A stretch of 64,000 nucleotides of DNA from JACCTU01 sp963809175. GTDB lineage: Bacteria > Actinomycetota > Thermoleophilia > Gaiellales > Gaiellaceae. This document shows positions 51,993-61,433 of the stretch, one piece after another (within the stretch, counting starts at the first letter, position 1; each line of letters begins with the position of its first letter). A model generated the notes under the pieces. The model worked only from the letters and a program-made list of their open reading frames with translations, did no database searches and was not told where the DNA came from. A program made the translations under genes and the position numbers. The stretch covers positions 124,001 through 188,000 of the forward strand of contig CAWEIK010000003.1 in NCBI GenBank assembly GCA_963809175.1, written 5' to 3'.

Positions 51993-53171
51993 ATGGGCAA
52001 ATGGAAGTCCGAGGCGCTGATCGTCGACGCCGTCCGGTCCCCGATCGGCCGCCGAAACGGGACGCTTTCGGGCATCCGGGGCGACGAGCTCGCCGGCCAG
52101 GTCCTGAACGGGCTGGTCGAGCGGGTGGGCCTCGAGCCGGGCGAGGTCGAGGACGTCCAGATGGGCTGCGTGACCCAGGTCGGGGAGCAGGGCTGGAACG
52201 TCGGCCGGATGGCGGTGCTCGTCGCCGGGTGGCCGGAGACCGTCGGCGGGACGACCGTCGACCGGCAGTGCGGCTCCTCGATGCAGACGAACTTCAACGC
52301 GGCCGCCGCGGTCTGGTCCGGCCAGCTCGACGTGGTCGTCTCCGCGGGGGTCGAGATGATGTCCCGCGTCCCGATGGGCTCGAACGGCGGCGACATCTCG
52401 GATCGGCTCCACGAGCGCTGGCAGATCGTGCCGCAGGGCATCTCGGCCGAGGTGATCGCCGACGAGTGGAACATCTCGCGCGAGGAGCTCGACGCGTTCT
52501 CGCTCGAGTCGCATCGGCGCGCGATCGCCGCGAGCGATGCGGGGAAGTTCGAGCGCGAGATCGTGCCGATCGAGCTCCCCGGCGAGCTGCAGCCTGCCGG
52601 TGCCGCCGTTGCCACCACGACGTTCGCGGTCGACGAGACGCCTCGGCGCGACACCTCGGCCGAGAAGCTCGCCTCACTCGCGCCCGCGTTCCTGCCGGAA
52701 GGAAAGGTGACGGCCGGGAGCTCGAGCCAGATCTGCGACGGCTCGGCTGCGGTCCTGATCGCGAGCGAGGACGCCGCGTCACGGCTCGGTCTGGAGCCGC
52801 GCGCGCGGTTCGTCTCCTTCGGCCTCTCGGGCGTCGACCCGCACCGGATGCTCCACGGCAACCCCGAGGCGTGCGACAAGGCGCTCGCGAAGGCGGGGCT
52901 GACCTGGGACGACATCGCCGCGGTCGAGGTGAACGAGGCGTTCGCGTCGGTCGCCATCCAGTTCATGCGCGACACCGGCCTGACCGAGCGCTGGGCGGAC
53001 GTGAACCCGAACGGCGGCGGCATCTCGCTCGGCCATCCGCTCGGCGCCACCGGCGCCCGCGTGACGGCGACGCTGCTGAACGAGCTCGATCGCCGCGACG
53101 CCCGGTACGGGATCGCGTGCATGTGCATCGGGTTCGGCATGGCGATCGCCGGCGTGATCGAGCGCGTCTAG
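51993..53171 (+). CDS. acetyl-CoA acetyltransferase (thiolase)
   Basis: 392 residues. Nucleophile Cys in VDRQCGSSMQT at about 88-98, NEAFASVA with the family's Asn-Glu, GHPLGATGARVTA with catalytic His, and the second Cys in CMCIGFGMAIAGVIE. Thiolysis of 3-ketoacyl-CoA or condensation of acetyl-CoA. Followed by a 3-hydroxyacyl-CoA dehydrogenase one base after its stop, so beta-oxidation or butyrate/PHB-type metabolism. Confidence 0.94.
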   Translation: MGKWKSEALIVDAVRSPIGRRNGTLSGIRGDELAGQVLNGLVERVGLEPGEVEDVQMGCVTQVGEQGWNVGRMAVLVAGWPETVGGTTVDRQCGSSMQTNFNAAAAVWSGQLDVVVSAGVEMMSRVPMGSNGGDISDRLHERWQIVPQGISAEVIADEWNISREELDAFSLESHRRAIAASDAGKFEREIVPIELPGELQPAGAAVATTTFAVDETPRRDTSAEKLASLAPAFLPEGKVTAGSSSQICDGSAAVLIASEDAASRLGLEPRARFVSFGLSGVDPHRMLHGNPEACDKALAKAGLTWDDIAAVEVNEAFASVAIQFMRDTGLTERWADVNPNGGGISLGHPLGATGARVTATLLNELDRRDARYGIACMCIGFGMAIAGVIERV

Positions 53172-53172
53172 C

Positions 53173-54030
53173 TTGCCTCGGGAGATCGAGACCGTCGGGG
53201 TCGTCGGCCTCGGGACGATGGGCGCGGGGATCGCGCAGATCGCGTTGCTCGCCGGGAACGAGGTCGTCGGCCGTGAGGTCAGCGAGGACCTGAACGAGCG
53301 CGCGCGCGGGCGCATCGAGCACTTCCTCGGTCGCGCCGTCGAGAAGGGCAAGCTCGCTGCCGCCGAGCGTGACGCCGCGCTCGCGCGGTTTCGCACGACG
53401 ACCGAGGTGGGGGAGCTCGCCGAGTGCGACCTCGTGATCGAGGCGATCGTCGAGGAGCTGGACGCCAAGCGCGCGCTCTTCGCGGAGCTCGAGCGCGTGT
53501 GCGCGCCCGACGCGATCCTCGCCACCAACACGTCGGCGCTCTCGGTCACCGAGATCGCGGAGGCGACTCAGCATCCAGAGCGGGTGATCGGGATGCACTT
53601 CTTCAACCCGGCGCCGCTGCTCCCGCTCGTCGAGATCGTCCGCACCGAGCGGAGCGACGAGTCGGCAGTCGACGCCGCCTACGCCTGGGCGGAGCGCGCG
53701 GGCAAGCAGCCGGTTCGCTGCAACGACACGCCGGGCTTCATCGTCAACCGGATCCTCATCCCGCTGCTGAACGACTGCGTGCGCGTGCTGGACGAGGCGG
53801 GGGTGAGCCCCGAGGACCTCGACAAGGCGATGACGAACGGCGCCGGCTGGCCGATGGGACCGTGCGCGCTCATCGACCTGATCGGGATCGACATCCACAT
53901 TCACGCCTCCGAAGCGCTCCAGGGAAAGCTCGGCGAGCCGCGCATGGGCCCGCCCGAGCGCCTCGTCGCGATGCAGGCCGACGGGAAGCTCGGCCGGAAG
54001 AGCGGCGAAGGCTTCTACCGGTACGAGTAG
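53173..54030 (+). CDS. 3-hydroxybutyryl-CoA/3-hydroxyacyl-CoA dehydrogenase
   Basis: 285 residues from TTG 53173. NAD-binding GVVGLGTMGAGIAQIALLAG at 9-28, catalytic His-Glu pair in IGMHFFNPAPLLPLVEIV, Asn in GFIVNRILIPLLND, and C-terminal MGPCALIDLIGIDI. Oxidises 3-hydroxyacyl-CoA to 3-ketoacyl-CoA. Second gene of the thiolase operon, with the usual length of the FadB2/Hbd group. Confidence 0.94.
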   Translation: MPREIETVGVVGLGTMGAGIAQIALLAGNEVVGREVSEDLNERARGRIEHFLGRAVEKGKLAAAERDAALARFRTTTEVGELAECDLVIEAIVEELDAKRALFAELERVCAPDAILATNTSALSVTEIAEATQHPERVIGMHFFNPAPLLPLVEIVRTERSDESAVDAAYAWAERAGKQPVRCNDTPGFIVNRILIPLLNDCVRVLDEAGVSPEDLDKAMTNGAGWPMGPCALIDLIGIDIHIHASEALQGKLGEPRMGPPERLVAMQADGKLGRKSGEGFYRYE

Positions 54031-54059
54031 CGTCCGGGGTCGGGGGTACGGTCGAACCC

Positions 54060-54341
54060 ATGGCAGGAGAGGCCGAGACCGGCCAGAAACGGACCCGCAT
54101 GACCCGGCGGGCACGGACGGAGCGCACCGAACGGATCCTGGTCGCGCGGCTCGAGGAGCTCGCGCGGGTGCTCGAGCGCTCGGGCGCACCGGCCGAGTCG
54201 GTCGGCCGCCTGCTGGAGTCGGCGTCGGTGGCGACGATCAACGCGATCGCGCTCAACCTCCTCAGCGAGGAAGCCGCGAACGAGATCTGGAGCGGCGCCG
54301 CCGAGCGACATCCCGAGATCTCGTTACGCCGGGCGGCGTAG
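54060..54341 (+). CDS. hypothetical helical protein, 93 residues
   Basis: From ATG 54060, MAGEAETGQKRTRMTRRARTERTERILVARLEELARVLER..., basic N-terminus and two or three helices (ESVGRLLESASVATINAIALNLL). No family recognised. It follows the dehydrogenase by 29 nt and overlaps the 3' end of the convergent DMFase-like gene by 18 nt. It could be a small regulator or adaptor for the pathway. Confidence 0.6.
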   Translation: MAGEAETGQKRTRMTRRARTERTERILVARLEELARVLERSGAPAESVGRLLESASVATINAIALNLLSEEAANEIWSGAAERHPEISLRRAA

Positions 54342-55938
54342 CCGCGCCCAGACGTTGTCGACGAGCCGCGAGACCTGCGGGTCGTCGATCGACGCTGCGA
54401 AGTTCAGGACGCCTGCGGCGAAGACCTTCGCCCCCGCGGGCGTCTCGTAGTACGTCATCTCCGCGGAGCGGCCGGCGCCCATCAGGTCCTTGATCTCCGC
54501 GAGCAGCGTCGTGCCGGGCGGCGAAGCGGCGGTGCGAGCGTCGAGCTCGATCCCGTAGCGCCCGAACGACGAGCCGTTTTCGAGGCCGGTTCCCTCGAAC
54601 GCCCAGCGCGCCGCGTCGGCGCCTCGCACGACGAACGGGCCCTGACGCTGTCCGTAGTCCGAGGCGACGTACTGAACGCCGACGAGCGCGGACTCCGGCT
54701 TCCCGAGGTCGCGCCAGAGCTTCTCCCGCACGAGCGTGCGACCGTCGCGGCGAACGCGGCAGAAGAAGTTGTTGGCCGAGAGGAACAGGAGGTTGCCGCC
54801 GAGCGCGCGGTAGCGCTCGACGATCTCGAGCCCTCGCGACGTCACGTACTCGGCGTGACCGGGAAAGACGACGAGGTCGTACGCGCGCCGCAGGCGGTCG
54901 CCCGTGCCGGCGCTCTCGACGTCGTCGTCGGAGAGGAAGTCGACCTGCTTGCCGGTGCGGTTCAGCCACGCGACGAACGCGAGGTCCCAGTCGCGGAAGC
55001 GAAACGGCACGCCGAAGTCGAGGAAGGGACGCGAGACGTCCACGCTGTGCGTGCTCGAGCTGACGTACCAGCTGTCCCCCCAGCCGTCGCCGTCCGCGTC
55101 GTGGAAGTTGTACGCCTGCCACGTGTTCGTCGAGAGGACGACCGCGACGCGTTGGCCGCCGAGCGTGCGAGGTCGCAGGATGAACGGCGCGTAGCCGACG
55201 TTGCCGTCGTCGGCTCGTGCGCGGACGAAGTAGAGACCGCTGCTCCACTCTCCGGCCCGCAGGAAGCGCAGCCGCGACGGCGCGTCAGGGTGGGCGCGCC
55301 AGTCGACGTGGGCGGGAGGCGTCACGGCGACGCCGTTCGTGCGCAGGTCGCGCTCGACGAAGCGCTCCGGCCCTGCGTAGTGGAAGACCTGGACCTCGAG
55401 CGAAGGCGAGTCGCTCGCGATCAGCAGGTCGGTCGGCTCGCCGGGGGCGTAGCTCGTCTTCGTCAGCGCGACGTCGACGCCGAGCACGCGCACGACGGGT
55501 CCCTTCACGTTGCTGCCCGGCCGGTGGACGCCGTAGGTCCTCTGCCGGCCGCCGGCGCTCACGACGGCGCGCACCTGGTACGTCCGCGGCTGGAGGTCAC
55601 GGGGCGGGCGCCACGCGACCTCGTGGGCACCCGCAGCGAAGCTCCGCTCGGACGCCCACACGACCTCGGCGAGCGGCTTGCCGACCCGGATCGTGTCCGT
55701 CCGGACGACCTCGAGGCGCACGCGCGCCCGGCCCGTGAGCGAGAAGCGGATGAGCGCCCGGCGCCGTCGCGGTCCGCCGGGGGCTGATCGTGGTCAGGTG
55801 CCGGCCGTCGCCGGCGAACGGGCGTCCCCCGTTCGAGGCGCGCAGGCCACGCAGCTCGGGAAGCGGGGTGGCGGCCCGGGAGGCCGCCGGAAGGCCGAGC
55901 GCGGCCACGACCGCCTGCAGGAACTGGCTTCGTCGCAT
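54324..55938 (-). CDS. secreted N,N-dimethylformamidase large subunit-like protein (one frame break)
   Basis: About 538 residues. Signal peptide MRRSQFLQAVVAALGLPAASRA, then after a one-base shift near 55785 (gcccccgg) RALIRFSLTGRARVRLEVVRTDTI, an Ig-like domain, and a glutamine amidotransferase-like C-terminal domain as in DMFase beta subunits: VAVVLSTNTWQAYNFHDADG, VVFPGHAEYVTSRGLEIVERY, GGNLLFLSANNFFCRV. The family cleaves amides or binds sugar; activity here is unproven. Stop codon overlap with the small helical gene. Confidence 0.75.
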
Positions 55939-56034
55939 CGACCCGCCGTACCGTAGCGCCGCCGGGGGCTGGCCCTAACGATTTCCATACTTTACGATCA
56001 GCTTGCGCATATTTCCGCGTTCGATACTCCACCC

Positions 56035-56520
56035 ATGCGGCGCCTTGTCGTCCTCACAACCCTGCTCGTCCTCGCACTCCCCGGTGTGGCCTCGGCCACC
56101 GTCCGGGCGCCGGGCGACGGCACCCTCTCGGTTCGCGATCTGGACGGCTCGATCTCCGTCCACGTGAAGGGCGGCGTGATCGGGCGCTGCAGCCAGTGCG
56201 TTCTCCTCCTCGACGAGTGGAGGACCGACGAGCTCGTTCCGGTCGTCACGGGCGCAGGCGTGAATCGAACCGACCTCGACGACGACGGCGCGAAGGAGCG
56301 CTTCGCGGGCAAGGACCTCCGCTGGAAGGTCATGGGCGAGTCCTTCAGCATGATCGTCCGCAAGGGCGTCGACGTCGATCTCTCGCTCGTCGGCAAGGGT
56401 CGCGTCGACTGGATCCGCGGAACGAACGGCTCCTACGTGTTGAATGGCGGTGACTTGCAATTCGTGGATCTGCTCTCACCACCGTTCTTCCAGCTGAACC
56501 CGGTCGCAACGAACCCGTAG
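56035..56520 (+). CDS. secreted protein of unknown function upstream of a two-component system
   Basis: 161 residues: signal peptide RRLVVLTTLLVLALPGVASA, then beta-rich sequence with GRCSQCVLLLDEW (a Cys pair) and DLDDDGAKERFAGKD. No family recognised. Its last base is the first base of the response regulator start codon (TAGTG), so it is coupled to the two-component genes and could be part of their sensing. AT-rich leader 55980-56030 probably holds the promoter. Confidence 0.7.
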   Translation: MRRLVVLTTLLVLALPGVASATVRAPGDGTLSVRDLDGSISVHVKGGVIGRCSQCVLLLDEWRTDELVPVVTGAGVNRTDLDDDGAKERFAGKDLRWKVMGESFSMIVRKGVDVDLSLVGKGRVDWIRGTNGSYVLNGGDLQFVDLLSPPFFQLNPVATNP

Positions 56521-57221
56521 TGGCGACGCAGCAGACGCAGACCGTCCTGGTGGTCGAGGACGAGTCCTCGATCGCGTCCTTCGTCTCGCTCTACTTGAAG
56601 AACGCCGGCTACGCCGTGCGCACGGCCGCGAACGGCACCGAGGCGCTCACGCAGGCTGCCAAGGGCGACCTGACGCTGATCATCCTCGACCTGATGCTGC
56701 CCGACATCGACGGGATCGAGGTCTGCCGCCGCATCCGCAAGAGCTCGGACGTTCCGATCCTGATGCTGACCGCGCGCGACGAGGACGTCGACAAGATCAT
56801 CGGCCTCGAGGTCGGCGCGGACGACTACCTGACGAAGCCGTTCAACCCGCGCGAGCTCGTCGCGCGCGTGAAGTCGATCCTGCGCCGCGCGACGCCCGAC
56901 CGCCGCGAGAAGGAGAGCGCGCAGCTCCAGCACGGCGACCTGAAGATCGACGCCGGCCGGCGCGAGGTGCGGGTCGGCGAGGAGGAGATCCAGCTCGCCC
57001 CGAAGGAGTTCGACCTGCTCTGGGAGCTCCTCGACCACAAAGGTCTCGTGCTGACCCGGGACCAGCTGCTCGAGCGGGTCTGGGGCTACACGTTCGCCGG
57101 GGACACGCGGACGGTGGACGTCCACGTGCGCCAGCTGCGGCGAAAACTGGGCGACGCGTCGCCGATCGTGACCGTCTGGGGCGTGGGCTACAAGGTCTCG
57201 CCCGCCCGCGACGCCGCCTAG
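56520..57221 (+). CDS. OmpR/PhoB-family response regulator
   Basis: 233 residues from GTG 56520. Receiver domain with acidic pair VVEDESSI, phosphoacceptor Asp in LIILDLMLPDIDG, and Lys in YLTKPFNPRELVARV. C-terminal winged helix with LAPKEFDLLWELLDHKG and TRTVDVHVRQLRRKLGD. Followed 22 nt later by its histidine kinase. Target genes unknown; the upstream secreted gene is an obvious candidate. Confidence 0.95.
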   Translation: MATQQTQTVLVVEDESSIASFVSLYLKNAGYAVRTAANGTEALTQAAKGDLTLIILDLMLPDIDGIEVCRRIRKSSDVPILMLTARDEDVDKIIGLEVGADDYLTKPFNPRELVARVKSILRRATPDRREKESAQLQHGDLKIDAGRREVRVGEEEIQLAPKEFDLLWELLDHKGLVLTRDQLLERVWGYTFAGDTRTVDVHVRQLRRKLGDASPIVTVWGVGYKVSPARDAA

Positions 57222-57243
57222 CCCGCCTACCCTTAGAGCCGGC

Positions 57244-58608
57244 ATGTTCCGGTCGCTCAGCTTCAGGCTCCCGGCCCTCTTCCTCGCGGGGATCGCGCTC
57301 GCGCTCCTGATCGCGTCGGCCGTCGCGCTTCGCCTCTTCCAGGACTACGCGCGGGAACAGTCGGTGCGAGAGCTCCAGCGCGAGGCGGCGGGCCTGACCC
57401 AGCTCTTCGGGGAGCAGATCGGAAAAGGGGCCCAGCCCTATGGGGCGCGGGCACTCGAGCGAACGACCGGTGACCGGATCTACTACGTCGGCCAGTCGCT
57501 CTTCCCCGGTGAGAACTCCGGTTTCCGCCAGCTCCCCCTGAACATCGTCGACGTCAACGCGCTCCCCGCCGGGCGCGGCACGGTGTTCGAGTTCACGCCG
57601 GTCGACGACGACCGCCGCTACCTCGCCGTCGCGCGCCCGTTCGAGGAGAACGACGTGCGGTTCGGCGTGTTCGCGGTCGCGAAGCCGCGCGCCGAGTTGC
57701 AGGCGCAGTGGGTGACGCTGCTCCAGCGGCTGGCGTTCGGCATCGTCGGCGGCCTGCTCGTCGCAGCGGGCCTCGTCTTCTACTTGTCCCGGCGGATCTC
57801 GAAGCCGATGCGCGAGCTCGCCGGTGCGGCCGACCAGATCGCGGAAGGCCGCTACGACGTCGTGATCCCCGACGTTCCGACCGGCGACGAGATCGGGCAC
57901 CTCGCAGAGCGCTTCCGCGAGATGGCCGCGCGCCTGGCCGAGGCAGACGAGCGCGAGCGCAGCTTCCTGATGTCCGTGTCGCACGAGCTGCGCACGCCGC
58001 TGACCGCGATCCGCGGTCACGTCGACGCGTTGCGCGAGGGCGTCGTCGAGGACCCGGAGCTCCGCAGCGAGTCGCTCGACGTGATCGCGCTCGAGGCCGA
58101 CCGGCTGTCGCGGCTCGTCGGCGACATCCTCGACCTCGCGAAGCTCGACGCCCACCGCTTCACGCTCCTGCAGGAAGAGGTCGACATGCAGGCGCTCTGC
58201 GAGCAGGCGTACACGGCGTTCAGCGAGGAGGCGCGCCGGCGCGCGATCGACTACCAGCGTGACGTCGAGGCGCACCCGGTGATCGTCACCGACGGCGACC
58301 GGGTGCTCCAGATCATCTCGAACCTCCTGCAGAACGCGTTCCGCTGGACGCCCGACGGAGGAAAGATCGGGTTGAGCCTCGAGCACGCGAACGGGAACGT
58401 CAGCGTCGCCATCGACGACACGGGGCCTGGGATCACCGCGGACGAGCGGGAACGGATCTTCCGGCCGTTCGTCTCGCAGGACGGTGCGGGCGGGACGGGC
58501 CTCGGCCTCGCGATCGCGCGGGAGCTCGCGGCTGCGCTCGGCGGGCGGATCGACCTCGAGAGCGAGCCCGGCCGCGGCAGCCGGTTCCTGCTCGTGCTGC
58601 CGAGCTAG
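57244..58608 (+). CDS. HAMP-domain sensor histidine kinase
   Basis: 454 residues: membrane helix about 11-30, extracytoplasmic sensor about 32-160, second helix about 163-184, HAMP about 185-240, H-box SVSHELRTPLTAIRGHVDAL, N-box ISNLLQNAFRW, DDTGPGITADERERIF and GTGLGLAIARELAAALGG. All kinase motifs intact. Cognate to the response regulator just upstream. The sensor domain has no recognised ligand fold. Confidence 0.95.
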   Translation: MFRSLSFRLPALFLAGIALALLIASAVALRLFQDYAREQSVRELQREAAGLTQLFGEQIGKGAQPYGARALERTTGDRIYYVGQSLFPGENSGFRQLPLNIVDVNALPAGRGTVFEFTPVDDDRRYLAVARPFEENDVRFGVFAVAKPRAELQAQWVTLLQRLAFGIVGGLLVAAGLVFYLSRRISKPMRELAGAADQIAEGRYDVVIPDVPTGDEIGHLAERFREMAARLAEADERERSFLMSVSHELRTPLTAIRGHVDALREGVVEDPELRSESLDVIALEADRLSRLVGDILDLAKLDAHRFTLLQEEVDMQALCEQAYTAFSEEARRRAIDYQRDVEAHPVIVTDGDRVLQIISNLLQNAFRWTPDGGKIGLSLEHANGNVSVAIDDTGPGITADERERIFRPFVSQDGAGGTGLGLAIARELAAALGGRIDLESEPGRGSRFLLVLPS

Positions 58609-59069
58609 CTGATGTCGCCGCTGGCGGGGCGGCGCTCTTCGATGCGGTACACGACCGCGCCGGAGCCCGTCGTGCAGATGCTGCTCGAGTGCCGTGCGAG
58701 CCGTTCGTCGACGCCTCTCCAGCCTGACGTGAGCAGGTCGACGAGCAGCCCGAGATCGTCGACGCGCGCATGCCGCTCCGCGAGGACGTCGCCCTCGAGC
58801 CGTTCGAGGCGGCGGAGCAGCTGGTTCATCAGGCCCCGCACCTCGGCGAGCTGGCGGCCGACGGGGCGTGCCTCGGACGCGACGCCTTCCTTGACGGCCT
58901 CGCCGACCTTCGCCGGCAGGGTCGCTTCGAGCTCTCCCGCGGCGGCGGCGAGGTCCTCGAGACCCTTGCGCGCACGCTCCAGCGCCGCGTCCACGCCGGC
59001 CGCGTCGGTGCGCCCTTCGGCCGCCTCTGCGAGACGCTGCCGCGCGCGCTCGATCGCGTCCTGATCCAT
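58605..59069 (-). CDS. coiled-coil protein, 154 residues
   Basis: From ATG (complement 59067-59069), MDQDAIERARQRLAEAAEGR..., largely alpha-helical with LMNQLLRRLERLEGDVLAERHARVDDL and a C-terminal YRIEERRPASGDIS. No family recognised. Its stop overlaps the histidine kinase stop. Cytosolic and acidic. Confidence 0.6.
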   Translation of the reverse strand: MDQDAIERARQRLAEAAEGRTDAAGVDAALERARKGLEDLAAAAGELEATLPAKVGEAVKEGVASEARPVGRQLAEVRGLMNQLLRRLERLEGDVLAERHARVDDLGLLVDLLTSGWRGVDERLARHSSSICTTGSGAVVYRIEERRPASGDIS

Positions 59070-59096
59070 CGGACGCAACACTAACCTGGGCGTCGG

Positions 59097-60029
59097 ATGC
59101 AAACCAGCGAGCTGGACTACGAGCTGCCGCCGGAGCTGATCGCGCAGCGGCCGCTCGAGCGGCGGGACGAGTCGAGGCTCCTGGTGTTCGACCGGGCGAG
59201 CGGCGAGGTGCGGCACCGGCGCTTCGGCGAGCTGCCTGAGGAGCTGCCGCGGCGAGCTCGTCGTCGTCAACGACACGCGCGTCGTGCCGGCGCGGATCCC
59301 GATCGCGAAGCCCAAAGGGGAGGTGCTGCTGCTCGAGCGGCTCGAGGACGGGCTCTGGGAGGGGCTCGCCCGGCCGACGCGACGCCTGCGCGCGGGGAAG
59401 CGCTACGGCCCGGTGGAGCTGGTCGAGCACCTGGGCGAGGGCCGCTGGCGGCTGCGTCTCGACGGCGAGCCCGCCGGGCGAGGTCCCGCTGCCGCCGTAC
59501 ATCGGCGTCCCGCTCGAGGACCCCGAGCGCTACCAGACCGTCTACGCGCGAGACCCCGGCTCGGCCGCGGCGCCGACCGCCGGTCTGCACTTCACGCCGG
59601 AGCTGCTGGCCGCGCTCGACGTCGAGCGCGTGACGCTCCACGTCGGGCTCGACACGTTCCGCCCGGTCGCCGTCGACGATGCTCGAGGAGCACGAGCTGC
59701 ACGGCGAGCGCTACGACGTGCGGCCCGAGGCGTGGGCGCGAATCCGCGCGGCCGACCGCGTGCTCGCCGTCGGCACGACGTCGGTCCGCGTCCTCGAGAC
59801 GCTCGCGCGCGACGGCCCGCTGACCGGCCGCACGTCGCTGTTCGTGACGCCCGGCTTCGAGTTCCGTCGCGTGGACGCGCTGCTGACGAACTTCCACCTG
59901 CCGCGCTCGACGCTGCTCGCGCTCGTGATGGCCTTCGCGGGCGTCGAGCAGACCCGCGAGCTCTACCGCACGGCCGTCGAGGAGCGGTACCGCTTCTACT
60001 CGTTCGGCGATGCGATGCTGATCCTGTGA
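59097..60029 (+). CDS. queA: S-adenosylmethionine:tRNA ribosyltransferase-isomerase QueA (three frame breaks)
   Basis: About 310 residues after repair. Transfers and rearranges the ribose of SAM onto preQ1 in tRNA to give epoxyqueuosine. Pieces in successive frames: SELDYELPPELIAQRPLERR...SRLLVFDRASGEV, then (break near 59252, ccgcggcgag) VVVNDTRVVPARIP...KGEVLLLERLEDGLW, then (break near 59470, gcccgcc) PPYIGVPLEDPERYQTVYA and SAAAPTAGLHFTPELL, then (break near 59683, gacgatgctc) MLEEHELHGERY...NFHLPRSTLLALVMAF. Each break fits one extra base. Stop overlaps the tgt start. Confidence 0.9.
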
Positions 60030-61148
60030 GCTTCACGCTTCACGCAACCGACGGTCCTGCGCGCGCAGGCGTGCTGCACACCGCGCACGGCGACGTGCCG
60101 ACGCCGGCGTTCATGCCCGTCGGGACGAAGGCGACCGTCAAGAGCCTCCACCCGGACGAGCTGCGCGCGCTCGGCGCCTCGATCGTCCTCGGCAACACCT
60201 ACCACCTGCACTTCCGACCCGGGCGAAGACGTGATCGCCGAGCTCGGCGGCCTGCACGCGTTCATGGGCTGGGACGGGCCGATCCTGACCGACTCGGGCG
60301 GCTTCCAGGTCTTCTCGCTCCGCGACACGCTGCTCGGCGTCGACGACGACGCGGTCACGTTCCGCTCGGTCTACGACGGCGAGGCCGCGCGCCTGACGCC
60401 GGAGGACGCTGCGGAGATCCAGCGCGCGCTCGGCTCCGACGTCGCGATGTGCCTCGACGTCGTCCTGCCGCCCGCGGCGTCGCGCGCGGAGCTCGAGCAG
60501 GCCGTGCGCCGCACGACCGAGTGGGCGCGACGGCAACGGGACGCACCGCGCGCGCCCGGCCAGCTCCGCTTCGGGATCGCGCAGGGCGGCGTCGATCCGG
60601 AGCTGCGCCGCCGCTCGATCGAGGAGATCGTCGAGCTCGACTTCGACGGCAACGCGATCGGCGGGCTCGCGATCGGCGAGTCGCGCGACCAGATGTTCGA
60701 GACGACCGCGTGGGCGGCCGACCTGCTCCCGACCGAGAAGCCGCGCTACTTCATGGGCATCGGCGACCCCGAGGGCGTGCTGGAGGTGATCGCACGCGGC
60801 GTCGACATGTTCGACTGCGTGCTGCCGACGCGCACGGCGCGCACCGGGAGCGCGCTGACGTGGGAGGGCCGGCTGAACCTGCGAAACGCCCGCTTCGCGC
60901 GCGACCCCGGCCCGCTCGACGAGAGCTGCGCCTGCCCTGCGTGCGAGCGGTTCTCGCGCGCCTACATCCGCCACCTGGTCAACCAGCAGGAACTGCTCGG
61001 TCTGCGGCTGCTCAGTCTTCATAATCTCCGGTTCCTGATCGACCTGACCGCGGGAGCTCGCGCGGCGATCGAGCGGGGCGAGTTCGCCGCCTACCGCGCC
61101 GACGCACTCGACCGGCTCGCCGCGGCTCCCGCAACGAAAGGCCACTGA
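60026..61148 (+). CDS. tgt: tRNA-guanine transglycosylase Tgt (one frame break)
   Basis: About 373 residues, swaps guanine 34 for preQ1 in GUN-anticodon tRNAs. VPTPAFMPVGTKATVKSLHP and LGNTYHLHFRPG, then a one-base shift near 60222 (cccgggcgaagac), DVIAELGGLHAFMGW, catalytic LTDSGGFQVFSL, nucleophile Asp in GVDMFDCVLPTRTARTGSALT, and zinc ligands CACPACERF...H. Start GTG 60026 overlaps queA. Followed by yajC 0 nt later, the classic queA-tgt-yajC-secDF order. Confidence 0.95.
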
Positions 61149-61421
61149 ATGGAGTTCCTCCCGCTCGTCGTGCTCGCCGTCCTCTTCTGGGTCCTGATCA
61201 TCCGGCCCCAGCGCCGCCGCTCGCAGCGCCAAGGCGAGCTGATCGAGGGACTCGAGCGAGGCCAGGAGGTCGTGACCGCCGGCGGGCTCTACGGCCGGAT
61301 CGACCACGTCGACGAGGACCACATTCGGCTCGAGATCGCCCCCGAGACGTTCGTGAAAGTCGACAAACGGGCCGTTTCCCAGCTCGCTCCGGGAAGCGCT
61401 CCGGCGGCGGATCCCAGCTAA
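61149..61421 (+). CDS. yajC: preprotein translocase subunit YajC
   Basis: 90 residues: N-terminal membrane helix EFLPLVVLAVLFWVLIIRPQ, then a KOW-like beta domain with RGQEVVTAGGLYGRIDHVDEDHIRLEIA. Companion of SecDF in the holotranslocon. Starts immediately after tgt; secDF follows 12 nt later. Confidence 0.93.
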   Translation: MEFLPLVVLAVLFWVLIIRPQRRRSQRQGELIEGLERGQEVVTAGGLYGRIDHVDEDHIRLEIAPETFVKVDKRAVSQLAPGSAPAADPS

Positions 61422-61433
61422 CCTGAGCGCGGC

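Noticed and set aside
59097..60029. Programmed frameshifting as the reason for queA breaks
   Set aside because: Contexts differ between sites, no slippery heptamer or downstream structure is shared, and the same direction of shift occurs in unrelated genes.
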